From contig JAAYSS010000062.1 in assembly GCA_012518275.1 (NCBI GenBank), positions 1 through 49,026 of the forward strand: a stretch of 49,026 bases of DNA, given 5' to 3'. Positions 25,674-34,868 of the stretch are shown in pieces (the first letter of the stretch is position 1; the number at the start of each line of letters is the position of its first letter). The notes below the pieces were generated by a model, which worked only from the letters and a program-made list of their open reading frames with translations, was not told the DNA's origin and did no database searches. A program made the position numbers and the translations under genes. Source of the stretch: Bacteroidales bacterium. GTDB lineage: Bacteria > Bacteroidota > Bacteroidia > Bacteroidales > Paludibacteraceae.

Positions 25674-26978
25674 CTATTTACGTTTTCTTAGCTGTCTCTG
25701 TATTTTGTTGATAGCGTTTTCAATCGATTTATCAGGTTCTATGATATTAAATTCACCCCAAAATTCAGGATCAGCAAAACCGGAAGCTTCGTCATGTATT
25801 ACCACTTTTGGATTGATTCTGCTATCTTTCTTTCGGAATATCTTTCTGTCCACATTGTCTGACCAATCAGTAGCGGCCATTTCAATACTCGAATTGTAGT
25901 AGGTGTGAAAAAGTTTCCTTTTCCAGTTGATTCGTAGTCCTAAATCGATACGGCTGTACGAATAGTGCCACAGATCGTCTATTAATCGATAGTCGATAAT
26001 ATAATGTGCTTTGGTGGTGTTAATTTTTGCGTTGAACGGTTTTTTCCGCACAAAGAGTCGAGTGGCTTCCGCATTGTTCGTTAAATCCATATCAAATTCA
26101 GCTCTCGCTAATGCATAGCTTTCGGCATCAATATATAGCAATCCATAAAAAAGGGGATCAACGACATGGCGAAGTTGTTGAAAATTAATCACGTACATAA
26201 GCCGGTCATTAATATGATCGGTTTTAACAAACTTAAATTCATAATTTTCAAAAATTTTCGGTGAAAAAATAAATTCAGGATAACGCATGATATCCAGATA
26301 AATATTGTTGAACGGACCACCCATAAGTTTGAAAACCAGTGTGTCCAGTCGGTTGTAGTCGGTACTTTTTCTAGATTTATAAAGTGAAGCCATATCATGC
26401 AGACTACTGTTGTAAGCCCGTTTATACACTTCCACAACTGCTTCAGAAAGAGATATGTTTGTTTTTCTCTTTTTTATAGTTTCGCGATAAAAAGCTGTCA
26501 TAATCCTATCTTTCGTACTATAATTTTGGCTTTTGTTGTCCAGCATCTTTTGAATAATGAAGTTAGGATCTTTCGTCAAAACTTCCAATTCTGGAAGAGT
26601 GAAGGCAAGTGCTTTAAGCTTAATTCTATTTTTTGTTGGCTGCAGAGAGGATATTGGCAGGCGGATACTTTCATGTCCTAGAAATGAAATTATCAGGTTT
26701 TTATTAATCTCAGAAATTGGAATTTTTAATGAAAACTCACCATCTGCGTTGGTTACGGTAGAAATGTTTGTTTTTTCTACCGAAAGAACTGCGTGTGGTA
26801 ATGCTTCTGAATTATTGTCTGTAACAATTCCTGTATAGATTATAAATTTCATGTCCTGCTGTAGAGAGTAGTTTATTGCTATTTCAGCTGGAACAACTTG
26901 ATAACCCACAAATAATCCTAATAAGATTACCAAAAATCTCATAAATTTCGGTTTTGAAGTAAAATGAAGTGTTTTCAT
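25674..26978 (-). CDS. Carboxypeptidase-regulatory-like / DUF5686-like exported protein
   Basis: 434 residues from the ATG at 26978. A start at 26942 would put the signal peptide (MRFLVILLGLFVGYQVVPA) right at the N-terminus and is possible; the longer frame reaching 27089 runs into recO and is unlikely. After the signal comes a CarboxypepD_reg-like beta domain (TGIVTDNNSEALPHAVLSVEKT, NADGEFSLKIP, about 50-110). Then follows a region as in DUF5686 proteins: ILQKMLDN-like IIQKMLDNKSQNY, FYRETIKKRK, LMYVINFQQL and LARAEFDMD. These are outer-membrane-associated proteins of unknown role in Bacteroidota. It lies 101 nt behind recO on the same strand. Confidence 0.75.
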   Translation of the reverse strand: MKTLHFTSKPKFMRFLVILLGLFVGYQVVPAEIAINYSLQQDMKFIIYTGIVTDNNSEALPHAVLSVEKTNISTVTNADGEFSLKIPISEINKNLIISFLGHESIRLPISSLQPTKNRIKLKALAFTLPELEVLTKDPNFIIQKMLDNKSQNYSTKDRIMTAFYRETIKKRKTNISLSEAVVEVYKRAYNSSLHDMASLYKSRKSTDYNRLDTLVFKLMGGPFNNIYLDIMRYPEFIFSPKIFENYEFKFVKTDHINDRLMYVINFQQLRHVVDPLFYGLLYIDAESYALARAEFDMDLTNNAEATRLFVRKKPFNAKINTTKAHYIIDYRLIDDLWHYSYSRIDLGLRINWKRKLFHTYYNSSIEMAATDWSDNVDRKIFRKKDSRINPKVVIHDEASGFADPEFWGEFNIIEPDKSIENAINKIQRQLRKRK

Positions 26979-27079
26979 GGTGTGTGGAATTAATTTACAT
27001 CTTTTTTGATAAAATACAGGGTGTTTGTTGATTAGTAAATGTATAATACTAACAAAGAAACAGATAAAATGTTGTGTGC

Positions 27080-27805
27080 TTATTCCCAAAGTTTGTGCAA
27101 TACTTCTATGGAATTAAGCGAATGAAAATCAGCTAAATGTAGTTTAAAATACTCCACAAAACTTTCCAGCACTTGGGCTCGCTGAATACGGTTCATTGGA
27201 AGTGTGTGCAAACATTCATAGTTTAGTTTCATGATGTTTTTGAATGTTTCAGCATGTGAGTCTTCCAAAAAATGAGTATGCTGAGGCCTATTTTCCACAA
27301 ACACACCATTCATCATATCGAAATATCGGAATCCATTATCACTTTTTGTGTTTGGTGCAAATCCGAGTTGCTTGGCCAATCCCGCCATAAAAACAAGATG
27401 AAAATTTCCCACACCTGATTCGCATTTATCTAACTCACGAACAGAATTTTCTATAAAGTTGTACAGTTTTTCGTCGCTTTCTGAATGCTTCAATGTTTTA
27501 TGCAGTACTTCGGTAATGAAAAGCGCCAGACAGTTCTTTATTGGGTCATATGGGACTTGCAGAAATGGCACTGCCACGCGCATATCCCGAATGCTCTGAA
27601 TTTCCCTTTTCGGGTTGTGATTTACATCTATTTCTACAATCGACAGCGGTTGAAGTAGTGCTGACCTACAAACAGACTTTTTCTTGTTCGCACCACGCAC
27701 CATATAGGACATTCGCCCAAATTCCTTCGTGTAAATACTCACAATGCTCTTACTGTCTGAGTATTTCACCTGATTAAGTATGATGCCTTTGGTTTTAACT
27801 TGCAT
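27080..27805 (-). CDS. recO: DNA repair protein RecO
   Basis: RecO binds single-stranded DNA and, with RecR, loads RecA at gaps. The 241 residues start with the OB-fold segment VKTKGIILNQVKYSDSKSIVSIYTKE and FGRMSYMVRGANKKKS, followed by the helical part with LFITEVLHKTLKHSESDEKLYNFIE and LGFAPN, as in other Bacteroidota RecO. It has no four-cysteine zinc motif, which is usual in this phylum. A TAAATTTG box is 33 nt upstream. It is divergent from valS. Confidence 0.9.
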   Translation of the reverse strand: MQVKTKGIILNQVKYSDSKSIVSIYTKEFGRMSYMVRGANKKKSVCRSALLQPLSIVEIDVNHNPKREIQSIRDMRVAVPFLQVPYDPIKNCLALFITEVLHKTLKHSESDEKLYNFIENSVRELDKCESGVGNFHLVFMAGLAKQLGFAPNTKSDNGFRYFDMMNGVFVENRPQHTHFLEDSHAETFKNIMKLNYECLHTLPMNRIQRAQVLESFVEYFKLHLADFHSLNSIEVLHKLWE

Positions 27806-27838
27806 GATTTCTTACCTTATAAGGAGAAATTTTCTTTA

Positions 27839-27846
27839 CAAATTTA
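27839..27846 (-). promoter_or_regulatory. -7 promoter element for recO
   Basis: TAAATTTG on the minus strand, 33 nt before the ATG at 27805. Confidence 0.4.
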
Positions 27847-27909
27847 CTCCTTTTTTATTCAATAAGCTATTCTTTAGAATTTAAATTTCTATAAAAAATT
27901 CATTTTCAT

Positions 27910-27917
27910 TATCTTTG
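27910..27917 (+). promoter_or_regulatory. -7 promoter element for valS
   Basis: TATCTTTG, 92 nt before the valS ATG. The leader between them holds a small hairpin (AAACGG 27952-27957 with CCGTTT 27962-27967) and a 13-nt direct repeat. Confidence 0.4.
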
Positions 27918-27974
27918 TACCTTTAAATATGGTCGGTAAGCAGTAAGCGTTAAACGGAAAGCCGTTTTCTCGTC

Positions 27975-28002
27975 AACTTGTTTACTATAAACTTGTTTAC
28001 TA
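27975..28002 (+). repeat. Tandem direct repeat in the valS leader
   Basis: AACTTGTTTACTA occurs at 27975-27987 and again at 27990-28002, period 15 nt, ending 7 nt before the valS ATG. The role is unknown; it may be chance or a slipped duplication. Confidence 0.6.
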
Positions 28003-28009
28003 CAATAAA

Positions 28010-30631
28010 ATGAAACTTGCAAGCAAATACAATCCAGCAGAGGTTGAAGATAAATGGTATCAATATTGGTTGGACAATGGTCTTTTCCATTCCACACCTG
28101 ATGAGCGTGAACCCTACACCATCGTCATTCCTCCACCAAACGTTACCGGTGTGCTTCACATGGGACATATGCTCAATAACACCATTCAAGACGTGCTGGT
28201 TCGTCGTGCGCGCATGCAGGGAAAAAATGCTTGCTGGGTGCCCGGTACCGATCATGCTTCTATCGCCACCGAAGCGAAAGTGGTTGCCCGATTGGCTGAA
28301 AAAGGGATTAAAAAATCGGATCTTTCTCGCGATGAATTCCTGAAATACGCATGGGAATGGACACATGAACACGGCGGAATAATTTTGGAGCAGCTGAAAA
28401 AACTTGGTGCTTCTTGCGACTGGGAACGAACGGCTTTCACGATGGATGAAATTCGTTCGAAAAGCGTTATCAAGGTTTTCTGTGATTTGTACGAAAAAGG
28501 CTTGATTTACCGTGGAGTTCGGATGATAAACTGGGACCCAAAAGCGCTTACCGCTATTTCTGACGAAGAGGTGAACCATAAAGAAGTGCACGGAAAATTG
28601 TATTACCTGCGCTACCGCGTGGAAGGAGAAGATGGCTTTGCGATGGTTGCAACTACTCGTCCGGAAACGATTATGGGAGATACAGCGATGTGTATTCATC
28701 CCGACAATCCCAAAACAGCACATTTGAAGGGGAAAAAAGTTATTGTTCCGTTAATAAATAGAGTAATCCCGGTAATTGAAGATGAATATGTGGACATGGA
28801 GTTTGGAACCGGGTGCCTGAAAGTTACTCCGGCTCACGATGTAAACGACTACATGCTGGGTGAAAAGCACAACCTACCTTCTATCGATGTTTTTAACGAT
28901 GATGGTACATTTAATGAGCACGGTGCAATGTACGCCGGGATGGATCGTTTCGTGGTGCGCAAGAAGATTGAAAAGGATTTGGAAGAAGCCGAGTTGCTGG
29001 AGAAAATTGAACCATACACCAATAAAGTGGGCTATTCGGAACGTACCGATGTACCCATCGAGCCGAAACTTTCCATGCAGTGGTTCCTGAAAATGAGTGA
29101 GTTGGCAAAGCCTGCGCTGGAAAATGTGGAAAATGATACGATCAAGTTTTTCCCCGAAAAATATAAAAATACGTATCGCCATTGGATGGAAAACATTAAG
29201 GATTGGAACATAAGCCGCCAGCTTTGGTGGGGGCATCGCATTCCTGCGTATTTCTTGCCTGAAGGAGGATTTGTCGTGGCTGAAACCAAAGAAAAGGCGT
29301 ACGAAAAGGCTTTGTCAATGGTGGATTATCCCTTGTCAATCGATGATTTGAAACAAGATGAAGATGCGTTGGATACGTGGTTTTCTTCGTGGTTGTGGCC
29401 CATTTCAGTTTTTGACGGGATAAACAATCCGAATAACGAAGATATCCGCTATTACTATCCCACAAGCGATTTGGTAACCGGTCCGGACATTATATTTTTC
29501 TGGGTGGCACGGATGATTATGTCGGGTTACGAGTATCGGCAGGAAGAATGCTTCAAAAATGTCTATTTTACCGGAATTGTTCGCGATAAAATTGGTCGAA
29601 AAATGTCCAAGCAACTTGGAAATTCGCCCGATCCGATCGAGCTGATGAAGCAATTTGGTGCTGACGGTGTGCGAATGGGCATGCTTTTGACTGCTCCTGC
29701 AGGAAATGATTTGCTTTATGATGATAGCCTTTGCGAGCAAGGGCGAAATTTCAATAACAAAATATGGAATGCATTCCGCTTGGTAAAAGGCTGGGAAGTT
29801 GCTCCTGAAGAGCGAGAAACCCCTGCGGTAAATCAGATTGCGATAAAATGGTTTGATGCTCAACTGTCTAAAACACTGCTTGAAGTAGAAGATTTGTTTG
29901 AAAAATACCGTCTCTCGGAAGCACTGATGGCGGTGTACAAACTCTTCTGGGACGAATTTTCATCTTGGTACTTGGAAATGATAAAACCGGCTTATCAACA
30001 GCCGATTGACAGTGGAACATACAACGCGACGCTCGGATTTTTTGACAGCCTGTTGAAAATGCTTCATCCGTTTATGCCGTTCATTACCGAAGAGCTTTGG
30101 CAGGCGTTGGAAGATCGTCAGCACGGTGAAAGCATCATGGTGCAACTGATGCCGAAAGCGAAATCAGTGGATGAAAATTTGATTGTAGATTTTGAAAAAG
30201 TGAAGGAAATCATTGCTGGTGTGCGTACGGTTCGTTTGGAAAAAAATATTCCTAACAAAAAATCACTTCGTTTACAAATTATCGGTGAACATAATGCTGA
30301 TTTTGATGACGTTATCACCAAGCTTTGCAATTTGGATACAATTGAAAAAGTAGCTGATATGAGTGTTGATGCAGTGGCTTTTATGGTTGGAACCACAGAG
30401 TACGCTGTTCCGATGGGCGGTTTGATTGATGTAGAAGAAGAAATCAAAAAGATGGAAAACGAAATCGTTTATTTGGAAGGCTTTTTAAAACTGGTCATGA
30501 AAAAGCTTAACAATGAGCGATTTGTGCAAAATGCTAAGCCTGAAATCGTTGAAAACGAACGTAAAAAGAAAGCCGATGCTGAAAGCAAAATAGCTCTATT
30601 AAAAGAAAGTATTGCGGGATTGCGCTCTTAG
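28010..30631 (+). CDS. valS: Valyl-tRNA synthetase
   Basis: Class I synthetase charging tRNA-Val. The 873 residues carry [15 protein letters not shown] with HMGH (50-53), the [10 protein letters not shown] loop, the editing domain with [13 protein letters not shown] and [12 protein letters not shown], the second signature KMSKQ (531-535), the anticodon-binding helical domain and a C-terminal coiled coil (about 800-873, [12 protein letters not shown] and [11 protein letters not shown]). The length and order are standard for ValRS. It stands alone between recO and a convergent macro-like gene. Confidence 0.97.
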   Translation: MKLASKYNPAEVEDKWYQYWLDNGLFHSTPDEREPYTIVIPPPNVTGVLHMGHMLNNTIQDVLVRRARMQGKNACWVPGTDHASIATEAKVVARLAEKGIKKSDLSRDEFLKYAWEWTHEHGGIILEQLKKLGASCDWERTAFTMDEIRSKSVIKVFCDLYEKGLIYRGVRMINWDPKALTAISDEEVNHKEVHGKLYYLRYRVEGEDGFAMVATTRPETIMGDTAMCIHPDNPKTAHLKGKKVIVPLINRVIPVIEDEYVDMEFGTGCLKVTPAHDVNDYMLGEKHNLPSIDVFNDDGTFNEHGAMYAGMDRFVVRKKIEKDLEEAELLEKIEPYTNKVGYSERTDVPIEPKLSMQWFLKMSELAKPALENVENDTIKFFPEKYKNTYRHWMENIKDWNISRQLWWGHRIPAYFLPEGGFVVAETKEKAYEKALSMVDYPLSIDDLKQDEDALDTWFSSWLWPISVFDGINNPNNEDIRYYYPTSDLVTGPDIIFFWVARMIMSGYEYRQEECFKNVYFTGIVRDKIGRKMSKQLGNSPDPIELMKQFGADGVRMGMLLTAPAGNDLLYDDSLCEQGRNFNNKIWNAFRLVKGWEVAPEERETPAVNQIAIKWFDAQLSKTLLEVEDLFEKYRLSEALMAVYKLFWDEFSSWYLEMIKPAYQQPIDSGTYNATLGFFDSLLKMLHPFMPFITEELWQALEDRQHGESIMVQLMPKAKSVDENLIVDFEKVKEIIAGVRTVRLEKNIPNKKSLRLQIIGEHNADFDDVITKLCNLDTIEKVADMSVDAVAFMVGTTEYAVPMGGLIDVEEEIKKMENEIVYLEGFLKLVMKKLNNERFVQNAKPEIVENERKKKADAESKIALLKESIAGLRS

Positions 30632-30679
30632 GTTAGGATTGAACGCTTTCTAAGTCTGTTTGATCCATTTCAGAAAAGC

Positions 30680-31084
30680 TTATTCTAATAAATCTAAAAA
30701 CGTTTTCGGTAAAAAAATATTTTTCGCTTGTAAAGCTTTTTTAAAAAGCGGTGCAATTTCTTTATCTTCAAATCCCGCTATACCGCAGCCTATGCGTGTT
30801 ACCAGAAACTTCAAATTTGGATTCTTTTCGGCAAAACGGATAAATTCTTCCACGTATGGTTGGATAGCGTCAATTCCACCATGCATGGTGGGGATGGCAT
30901 AGGTTTGTCCGTGCAAGCCCACTCCTTGCCCCCATACAGCACCAAACTTATTGTAGGCTGTACGGGCGGCTCCACCTAAATGATGTCCACTTAAATTGCT
31001 TCCAAACACAAAGATTTCATTTTTTTGCAAATCGGTAATTATGTCCGAAGCCACCCTTTTAGTTTCGTCCTTTTTCATATTCAT
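30680..31084 (-). CDS. Macro-domain-like protein (A1S_2505 phage protein type)
   Basis: 134 residues; the ATG at 31084 (MNMKKDE) or 31078 may be the start. The core IFVFGSNLSGHHLGGAARTAYNKFGAVWGQ, GLHGQTYAIPTMHGGI and FLVTRIGCGIAGFEDKEIAPLF is that of a small family often named after a phage non-structural protein, with a fold related to macro domains that bind ADP-ribose. The glycine-rich loops GHHLGGAA and GCGIAG would form the ligand site. The function in bacteria is not settled. It is a single gene, convergent with valS and divergent from ogt, with a TATATTTG box upstream. Confidence 0.8.
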   Translation of the reverse strand: MNMKKDETKRVASDIITDLQKNEIFVFGSNLSGHHLGGAARTAYNKFGAVWGQGVGLHGQTYAIPTMHGGIDAIQPYVEEFIRFAEKNPNLKFLVTRIGCGIAGFEDKEIAPLFKKALQAKNIFLPKTFLDLLE

Positions 31085-31102
31085 AATATTTTTCTAAATC
31101 TA

Positions 31103-31110
31103 CAAATATA
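31103..31110 (-). promoter_or_regulatory. -7 promoter element for the macro-like gene
   Basis: TATATTTG on the minus strand, 18 nt before the ATG at 31084. Confidence 0.4.
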
Positions 31111-31164
31111 AAACAATAAAAGCAATTTGTGTGTTATAAATCTTACTTACACCCGTTTTAACAT

Positions 31165-31677
31165 ATGAAATACACTCGAAAATACAATTCACCAATTGGT
31201 TTGCTTACACTTGCCAGTGATGGCGATAGCCTTACAGGACTTTGGATAGAAGGACAGGCTTATTTTCCGAAAATAGATCAAACCGTATTGAAAAAGGATG
31301 ATTTGCCGATTTTTCACGAGACAATTAGTTGGTTAGAAACCTATTTTCAAGGAGAAAACCCTGGATTTATTCCACCAATTTCGCTTAAAGGAACTGAATT
31401 TAGAAAACAAGTCTGGAATGTATTAGCTGAGATACCATACGGAGAATTAATAACCTATGGTGAAATTGCTCGGCAAGTTTCTCAAAATAAAAACGGAAAA
31501 TATGTTTCCCCGAGAGCTGTCGGAGGAGCGGTTGGACACAATCCCATTTCAATAATAATTCCTTGTCATCGTGTAATTGGCGTTGATAACCGTTTGACCG
31601 GATATGCCGGAGGGTTGGATGTGAAAATAAAACTACTTGAATACGAGAAAATAGATTCATCTCGATACAGGCGATAA
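31165..31677 (+). CDS. ogt: Methylated-DNA-[protein]-cysteine S-methyltransferase
   Basis: Suicide repair protein that takes the methyl group from O6-methylguanine onto a cysteine. The 170 residues have the start YNSPIGLLTLASDG, the helix-turn-helix with FRKQVWNVLAEIPYGELITYGEIA, RAVGGAVGHNP and the active site PCHRV (Cys134), followed by GYAGGL. There is no Ada-type N-terminal domain, so it is the stand-alone Ogt type. The nitroreductase gene follows after 36 nt on the same strand. Confidence 0.95.
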   Translation: MKYTRKYNSPIGLLTLASDGDSLTGLWIEGQAYFPKIDQTVLKKDDLPIFHETISWLETYFQGENPGFIPPISLKGTEFRKQVWNVLAEIPYGELITYGEIARQVSQNKNGKYVSPRAVGGAVGHNPISIIIPCHRVIGVDNRLTGYAGGLDVKIKLLEYEKIDSSRYRR

Positions 31678-31713
31678 TATTTTCTTAATGGTAATAAACT
31701 GAATAATAATCTT

Positions 31714-32442
31714 ATGTCATTAGAGCAAATCCTAAATTTTCGTCGCTCTGTTCGCTATTTCGATGAAACGAAAGAGCTTGATACAGAAAAAGTGAAGCAC
31801 TGCATTGAGTTGGCCACACTTGCGCCTAACAGTTCCAACATGCAGTTGTGGGAGTTTTATCATATTACTGAACCGGAAAGGCTGAAAAAAATGTCGCATG
31901 CCTGCCTAAATCAGCGTGCCACGGAAACAGCTAAGCAAATCGTGGTTTTCGTTACTCGAAGGGATTTACACCGAAAGCGTGCGAAGGCGGTATTGGAGTT
32001 TGAGAAGGGTAATATAGCCCGAAACAGCCCGCCGGAAAGGCAAGAAAAACGGTTAAAAGACCGTCAGCTTTACTACGGCAAACTAATGCCGTTTATTTAT
32101 AGTCGTTTTTTCTTTGTTCTGGGTTGGCTTCGTAAAATACTTGCCACATCTATCAGTCTTTTTCGTCCGATGACAACCGCTGTTTCTGAAAGCGATATGC
32201 GTGTTGTAGTGCATAAAACGTGTGGTTTAGCGGCACAAACGTTCATGCTTGCGATGGCTGAACAAGGATACGACACTTGTCCGCTGGAAGGATTTGACAG
32301 TCGGCGAGTGAAAAAACTGTTAAATTTGCCTTGCAGCGCTGAAATCAATATGGTTATCCCCTGCGGAATTCGTAAAGGAACGCGGGGTATCTGGGGTGAG
32401 CGGTTCAGAGTGCCGTTTGAAGACGTGTATAAGAGAATATAA
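31714..32442 (+). CDS. Nitroreductase family protein
   Basis: 242 residues. The FMN-binding start FRRSVRYFDETKELD, APNSSNMQLWEFYHI and the C-terminal AAQTFMLAMAEQGYDTCPLEGFD are those of the NfsB/FMN-reductase superfamily. Between about residues 85 and 150 there is an unusual insertion, basic at first (RRDLHRKRAKAVLEFEKG, RQEKRLKDRQ) and then hydrophobic (FIYSRFFFVLGWLRKILATS), which could make it membrane-associated. The substrate is unknown. It follows ogt closely and may share its transcript. Confidence 0.85.
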   Translation: MSLEQILNFRRSVRYFDETKELDTEKVKHCIELATLAPNSSNMQLWEFYHITEPERLKKMSHACLNQRATETAKQIVVFVTRRDLHRKRAKAVLEFEKGNIARNSPPERQEKRLKDRQLYYGKLMPFIYSRFFFVLGWLRKILATSISLFRPMTTAVSESDMRVVVHKTCGLAAQTFMLAMAEQGYDTCPLEGFDSRRVKKLLNLPCSAEINMVIPCGIRKGTRGIWGERFRVPFEDVYKRI

Positions 32443-32476
32443 AATTATTTGATGTTTTTCACGAGTGAACTTTTAT

Positions 32477-32511
32477 AAAGGAATTTTCTAGGGATTAGGA
32501 ATAATTCCTTT
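32477..32511 (+). terminator. Possible terminator behind the nitroreductase gene
   Basis: AAAGGAATT (32477-32485) pairs with AATTCCTTT (32503-32511), 9 bp and a 17-nt loop, followed by T/C-rich DNA. AT-rich stem, so only moderately convincing. Confidence 0.4.
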
Positions 32512-32550
32512 TCTTCTTTATCTTTACAATCTCACTTAAAAAAATCGGTT

Positions 32551-33411
32551 ATGAAAAATATCATCAAGCATATTTCGGAAAAAATAAACTCAAATATTGT
32601 TCATTATCAAAGTATTGCTGGTGGTGATATTTCTTTTGCATATCTTTTGGAAACGAAAACGCAGAGGTTTTTCTTAAAAGTAAATAGCAAATCTTTTGCA
32701 AAAAAGATGTTTGAAGAAGAAGAAAAAGGGCTGCTTGCGATTGAAAACACAAACACGATTGCCGTGCCGCATGTGCATCTGGTGGATGAATTGGAAGGAA
32801 AATCTTTTCTGTTGATGGATTTTGTTGAAAGCCGAAGACCGAACGGCAAGGATTACAAGCATCTCGGGAGGGACTTGGCAAAGCTTCACTCAACTAAGAG
32901 TGAGAATTTTGGTTTTTCTTCGGATAATTTTATCGGCAGTTTGCCGCAATCAAATCGTCTTTATGCCGACTGGGCCGAGTTTTATTGGAATGAACGCATT
33001 GCACCGCAACTTCAACTTGCAAGGAAAAACAAATCCCTTGAGGAAAATTTTATTCCCGCAAAAGAAGATGCATTAAATGTTTTTAATCAAATTTTTGGTG
33101 AAGTGAAACCGCTGTTACTTCACGGTGATTTGTGGGGTGGAAATTACCTAATTTCAACGAATGGAACACCCTACCTGATTGACCCTGCGGTATATTACGG
33201 TCACTCGATGGTGGATATTGCTATGTCAAGACTTTTTGGAGGATTTGATACTGAGTTTTATGAAGCTTATCACGCTGTTATTCCCCAATCTATTTATTAT
33301 CATGAACAAATCGAAATTTACCAACTTTATTATTTACTGGTTCATTTGAATTTATTCGGCCGAAGTTACCGCAGTAGCGTAGTAAGTATTTTGGAGCGAT
33401 ATTTTAAATAA
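32551..33411 (+). CDS. Fructosamine-3-kinase family protein
   Basis: 286 residues with the aminoglycoside-phosphotransferase-like fold: SIAGGDISFAYLLET at the start, FFLKVN with the ATP-binding lysine, LLMDFVES hinge, the catalytic loop HGDLWGGN (191-198) and YLIDPAVYYGH for the metal-binding aspartate. HGDLW-G-N together with DPA-x-YGH is characteristic of fructosamine-3-kinases, which phosphorylate sugar adducts on proteins and thereby start their removal. The end Y-R-x-x-V-x-S-I-L-x-R-Y fits as well. It is a single gene; a TATCTTTA near 32518 resembles a -7 box. Confidence 0.9.
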   Translation: MKNIIKHISEKINSNIVHYQSIAGGDISFAYLLETKTQRFFLKVNSKSFAKKMFEEEEKGLLAIENTNTIAVPHVHLVDELEGKSFLLMDFVESRRPNGKDYKHLGRDLAKLHSTKSENFGFSSDNFIGSLPQSNRLYADWAEFYWNERIAPQLQLARKNKSLEENFIPAKEDALNVFNQIFGEVKPLLLHGDLWGGNYLISTNGTPYLIDPAVYYGHSMVDIAMSRLFGGFDTEFYEAYHAVIPQSIYYHEQIEIYQLYYLLVHLNLFGRSYRSSVVSILERYFK

Positions 33412-33448
33412 TCCAAGAGAACGGAGTACCAAGGTGGATGTTGAGTTT

Positions 33449-33691
33449 CTATTCTTTTTCTTGTTCTTCTTCTTCAATTTCTTCAAATTCCACATATTCT
33501 CCTTCGTGTTTACCAAAAATTTTATTACGATTTTTAGGTTTGGAGTAGGTGTGGGTTGGCTCGTTTTGGTTTTTTTGGGGTGTTTTGTTGCCAAAACCAA
33601 ATAAAGTTCGCAAAACTTTTACACTAAAAGAGCCGGTGAGAAGTAAGAAAAGTCCAAGAATTATGAGTATTCCGAAAAGTATTCTAAACAT
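33449..33691 (-). CDS. DUF4834 family small membrane protein
   Basis: 80 residues: one N-terminal membrane helix (MFRILFGILIILGLFLLLTG), a FGFGN turn, a basic Gln/Asn/Lys-rich linker and the acidic end FGKHEGEYVEFEEIEEEEQ. The order helix, basic linker, K-x-x-GEYVxFEEI is that of DUF4834 proteins of Bacteroidales (function unknown). It lies 23 nt behind metF on the same strand, probably in one transcript, and converges on the fructosamine-kinase gene. Confidence 0.75.
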   Translation of the reverse strand: MFRILFGILIILGLFLLLTGSFSVKVLRTLFGFGNKTPQKNQNEPTHTYSKPKNRNKIFGKHEGEYVEFEEIEEEEQEKE

Positions 33692-33714
33692 TATAACAAG
33701 AGTTTTTTGGGTTT

Positions 33715-34662
33715 TTAATATACTTGTTTTGCCACCCGTCTCACACTTTGAGTAGCCATTAGGGTGTAAAAATGAATGCTCGGTACGTTGTGCTCAATCA
33801 ATTCCTTAGCTTGTTGCGTACACCATTCCACACCCACTTCCGCGGCATCTTCATCCGTTTTGCATTTGCGGAGTTCACGGGCAAAATCTTCCGGGATTTC
33901 AGACTTGAAAATTTTTGGCAACACAGTCAGTTGGTTCTTCAATGTAATCGGTTTTAAGCCCGGTATAATCGGCACATTAATGCCGATATCGCGACATTTT
34001 TTTACGTAATCAAAATACTTCTGATTGTCAAAAAACATCTGCGTAACCAAGTATTCTGCGCCGCTTTCCACTTTCTTTTTTGCCCAATAAAGTTCCGTTT
34101 CCATGTTGGGTGCTTCTTCGTGCTTTTCCGGATAGCAAGCCATTCCGTACGAAAAAGGCTCGTCGACGATTTTCATTTTTGTACCATCTAAAAAAAATCC
34201 ATCATTAAAACGGTTTACTTGCTCTTGAAGTTCCGTGGCATGAGCGTGTCCCGTGGAAGTGAATTTTTTTTCGTGTTTGCCCTTATCGCCGCGTAGAAGA
34301 AGCAAATCGTTGATATCCAAAAATTTCAAATCAATCAGTACGTACTCGGTTTCTTCCTTGGTAAATCCACTGCAAATAATGTGTGGAACTACCGTGATGT
34401 TGTATTTATTTTTAATCGCTGCCGCAACGGCAACAGTTCCAGGACGCTTGCGGATGGAGATCGGCTCATACATCCCAAAGGTTTTTTCCTTGAAAACAAC
34501 TTCTGAACGGTGCGTGGTAATATTGATGTATTTTGGATCAAATTCTCGAAGTGCATCAATTGTGTTGTACACACCGTTGATGCCGTTTCCTTTCAGCGGC
34601 GGCAACAACTCAAACGAAAAAGCAGTTTTTTCAGCCGATTTTATTTTTTCAACTAAACTCAT
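33715..34662 (-). CDS. metF: 5,10-methylenetetrahydrofolate reductase
   Basis: MetF reduces methylene-THF to methyl-THF, the methyl donor for methionine synthesis, using FAD and NADH. The 315 residues start with the barrel strand FSFELLPP (catalytic Glu18), then NITTHRS, VPHIICSGFTKEE, LLLRGDKG, YPEKHEEA, TQMFFDN and PIIPGLKPI, in family order. It is divergent from argR and has a TACATTTG box 21 nt upstream. The DUF4834-like gene follows. Confidence 0.95.
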   Translation of the reverse strand: MSLVEKIKSAEKTAFSFELLPPLKGNGINGVYNTIDALREFDPKYINITTHRSEVVFKEKTFGMYEPISIRKRPGTVAVAAAIKNKYNITVVPHIICSGFTKEETEYVLIDLKFLDINDLLLLRGDKGKHEKKFTSTGHAHATELQEQVNRFNDGFFLDGTKMKIVDEPFSYGMACYPEKHEEAPNMETELYWAKKKVESGAEYLVTQMFFDNQKYFDYVKKCRDIGINVPIIPGLKPITLKNQLTVLPKIFKSEIPEDFARELRKCKTDEDAAEVGVEWCTQQAKELIEHNVPSIHFYTLMATQSVRRVAKQVY

Positions 34663-34683
34663 AAACTTAAAGATTTTGGATTA

Positions 34684-34691
34684 CAAATGTA
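34684..34691 (-). promoter_or_regulatory. -7 promoter element for metF
   Basis: TACATTTG on the minus strand, 21 nt before the ATG at 34662. Confidence 0.4.
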
Positions 34692-34806
34692 CAAATAATT
34701 TTTAGGATAGCCATTATCAAAATTTGATAGCTGAAAAACGTTGAAATTGAATATTGTTGCAACTATTTATTCATTTAGTTCAATTTTAATGAAAATAAAT
34801 GCATGG

Positions 34807-34841
34807 TTTGTTGTGTAAGACGTAATAATTATGTAATTTTG
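34807..34841 (+). promoter_or_regulatory. argR promoter
   Basis: TTTGTTG (34807-34813), 20 nt, TAATTTTG (34834-34841): the complete Bacteroidota -33/-7 arrangement with normal spacing, 27 nt before the argR ATG at 34869. One of the two best promoters in the window. Confidence 0.65.
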
Positions 34842-34868
34842 CATCGTTTTTGTTATAAATATACCATT

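Noticed and set aside
27918-28009. T-box riboswitch in the valS leader
   Set aside because: The leader is too short, there is no T-box sequence or terminator, and T-boxes are not known in Bacteroidota.
27950-28723. A 257-codon open frame on the minus strand inside valS
   Set aside because: It is fully antisense to the well-conserved start of valS, its translation is rich in Phe, His and Cys as expected of an antisense frame, and it has no family resemblance.
29405-29863. A 152-codon minus-strand frame inside valS
   Set aside because: Antisense to the KMSKQ region of valS, with no recognisable motif.
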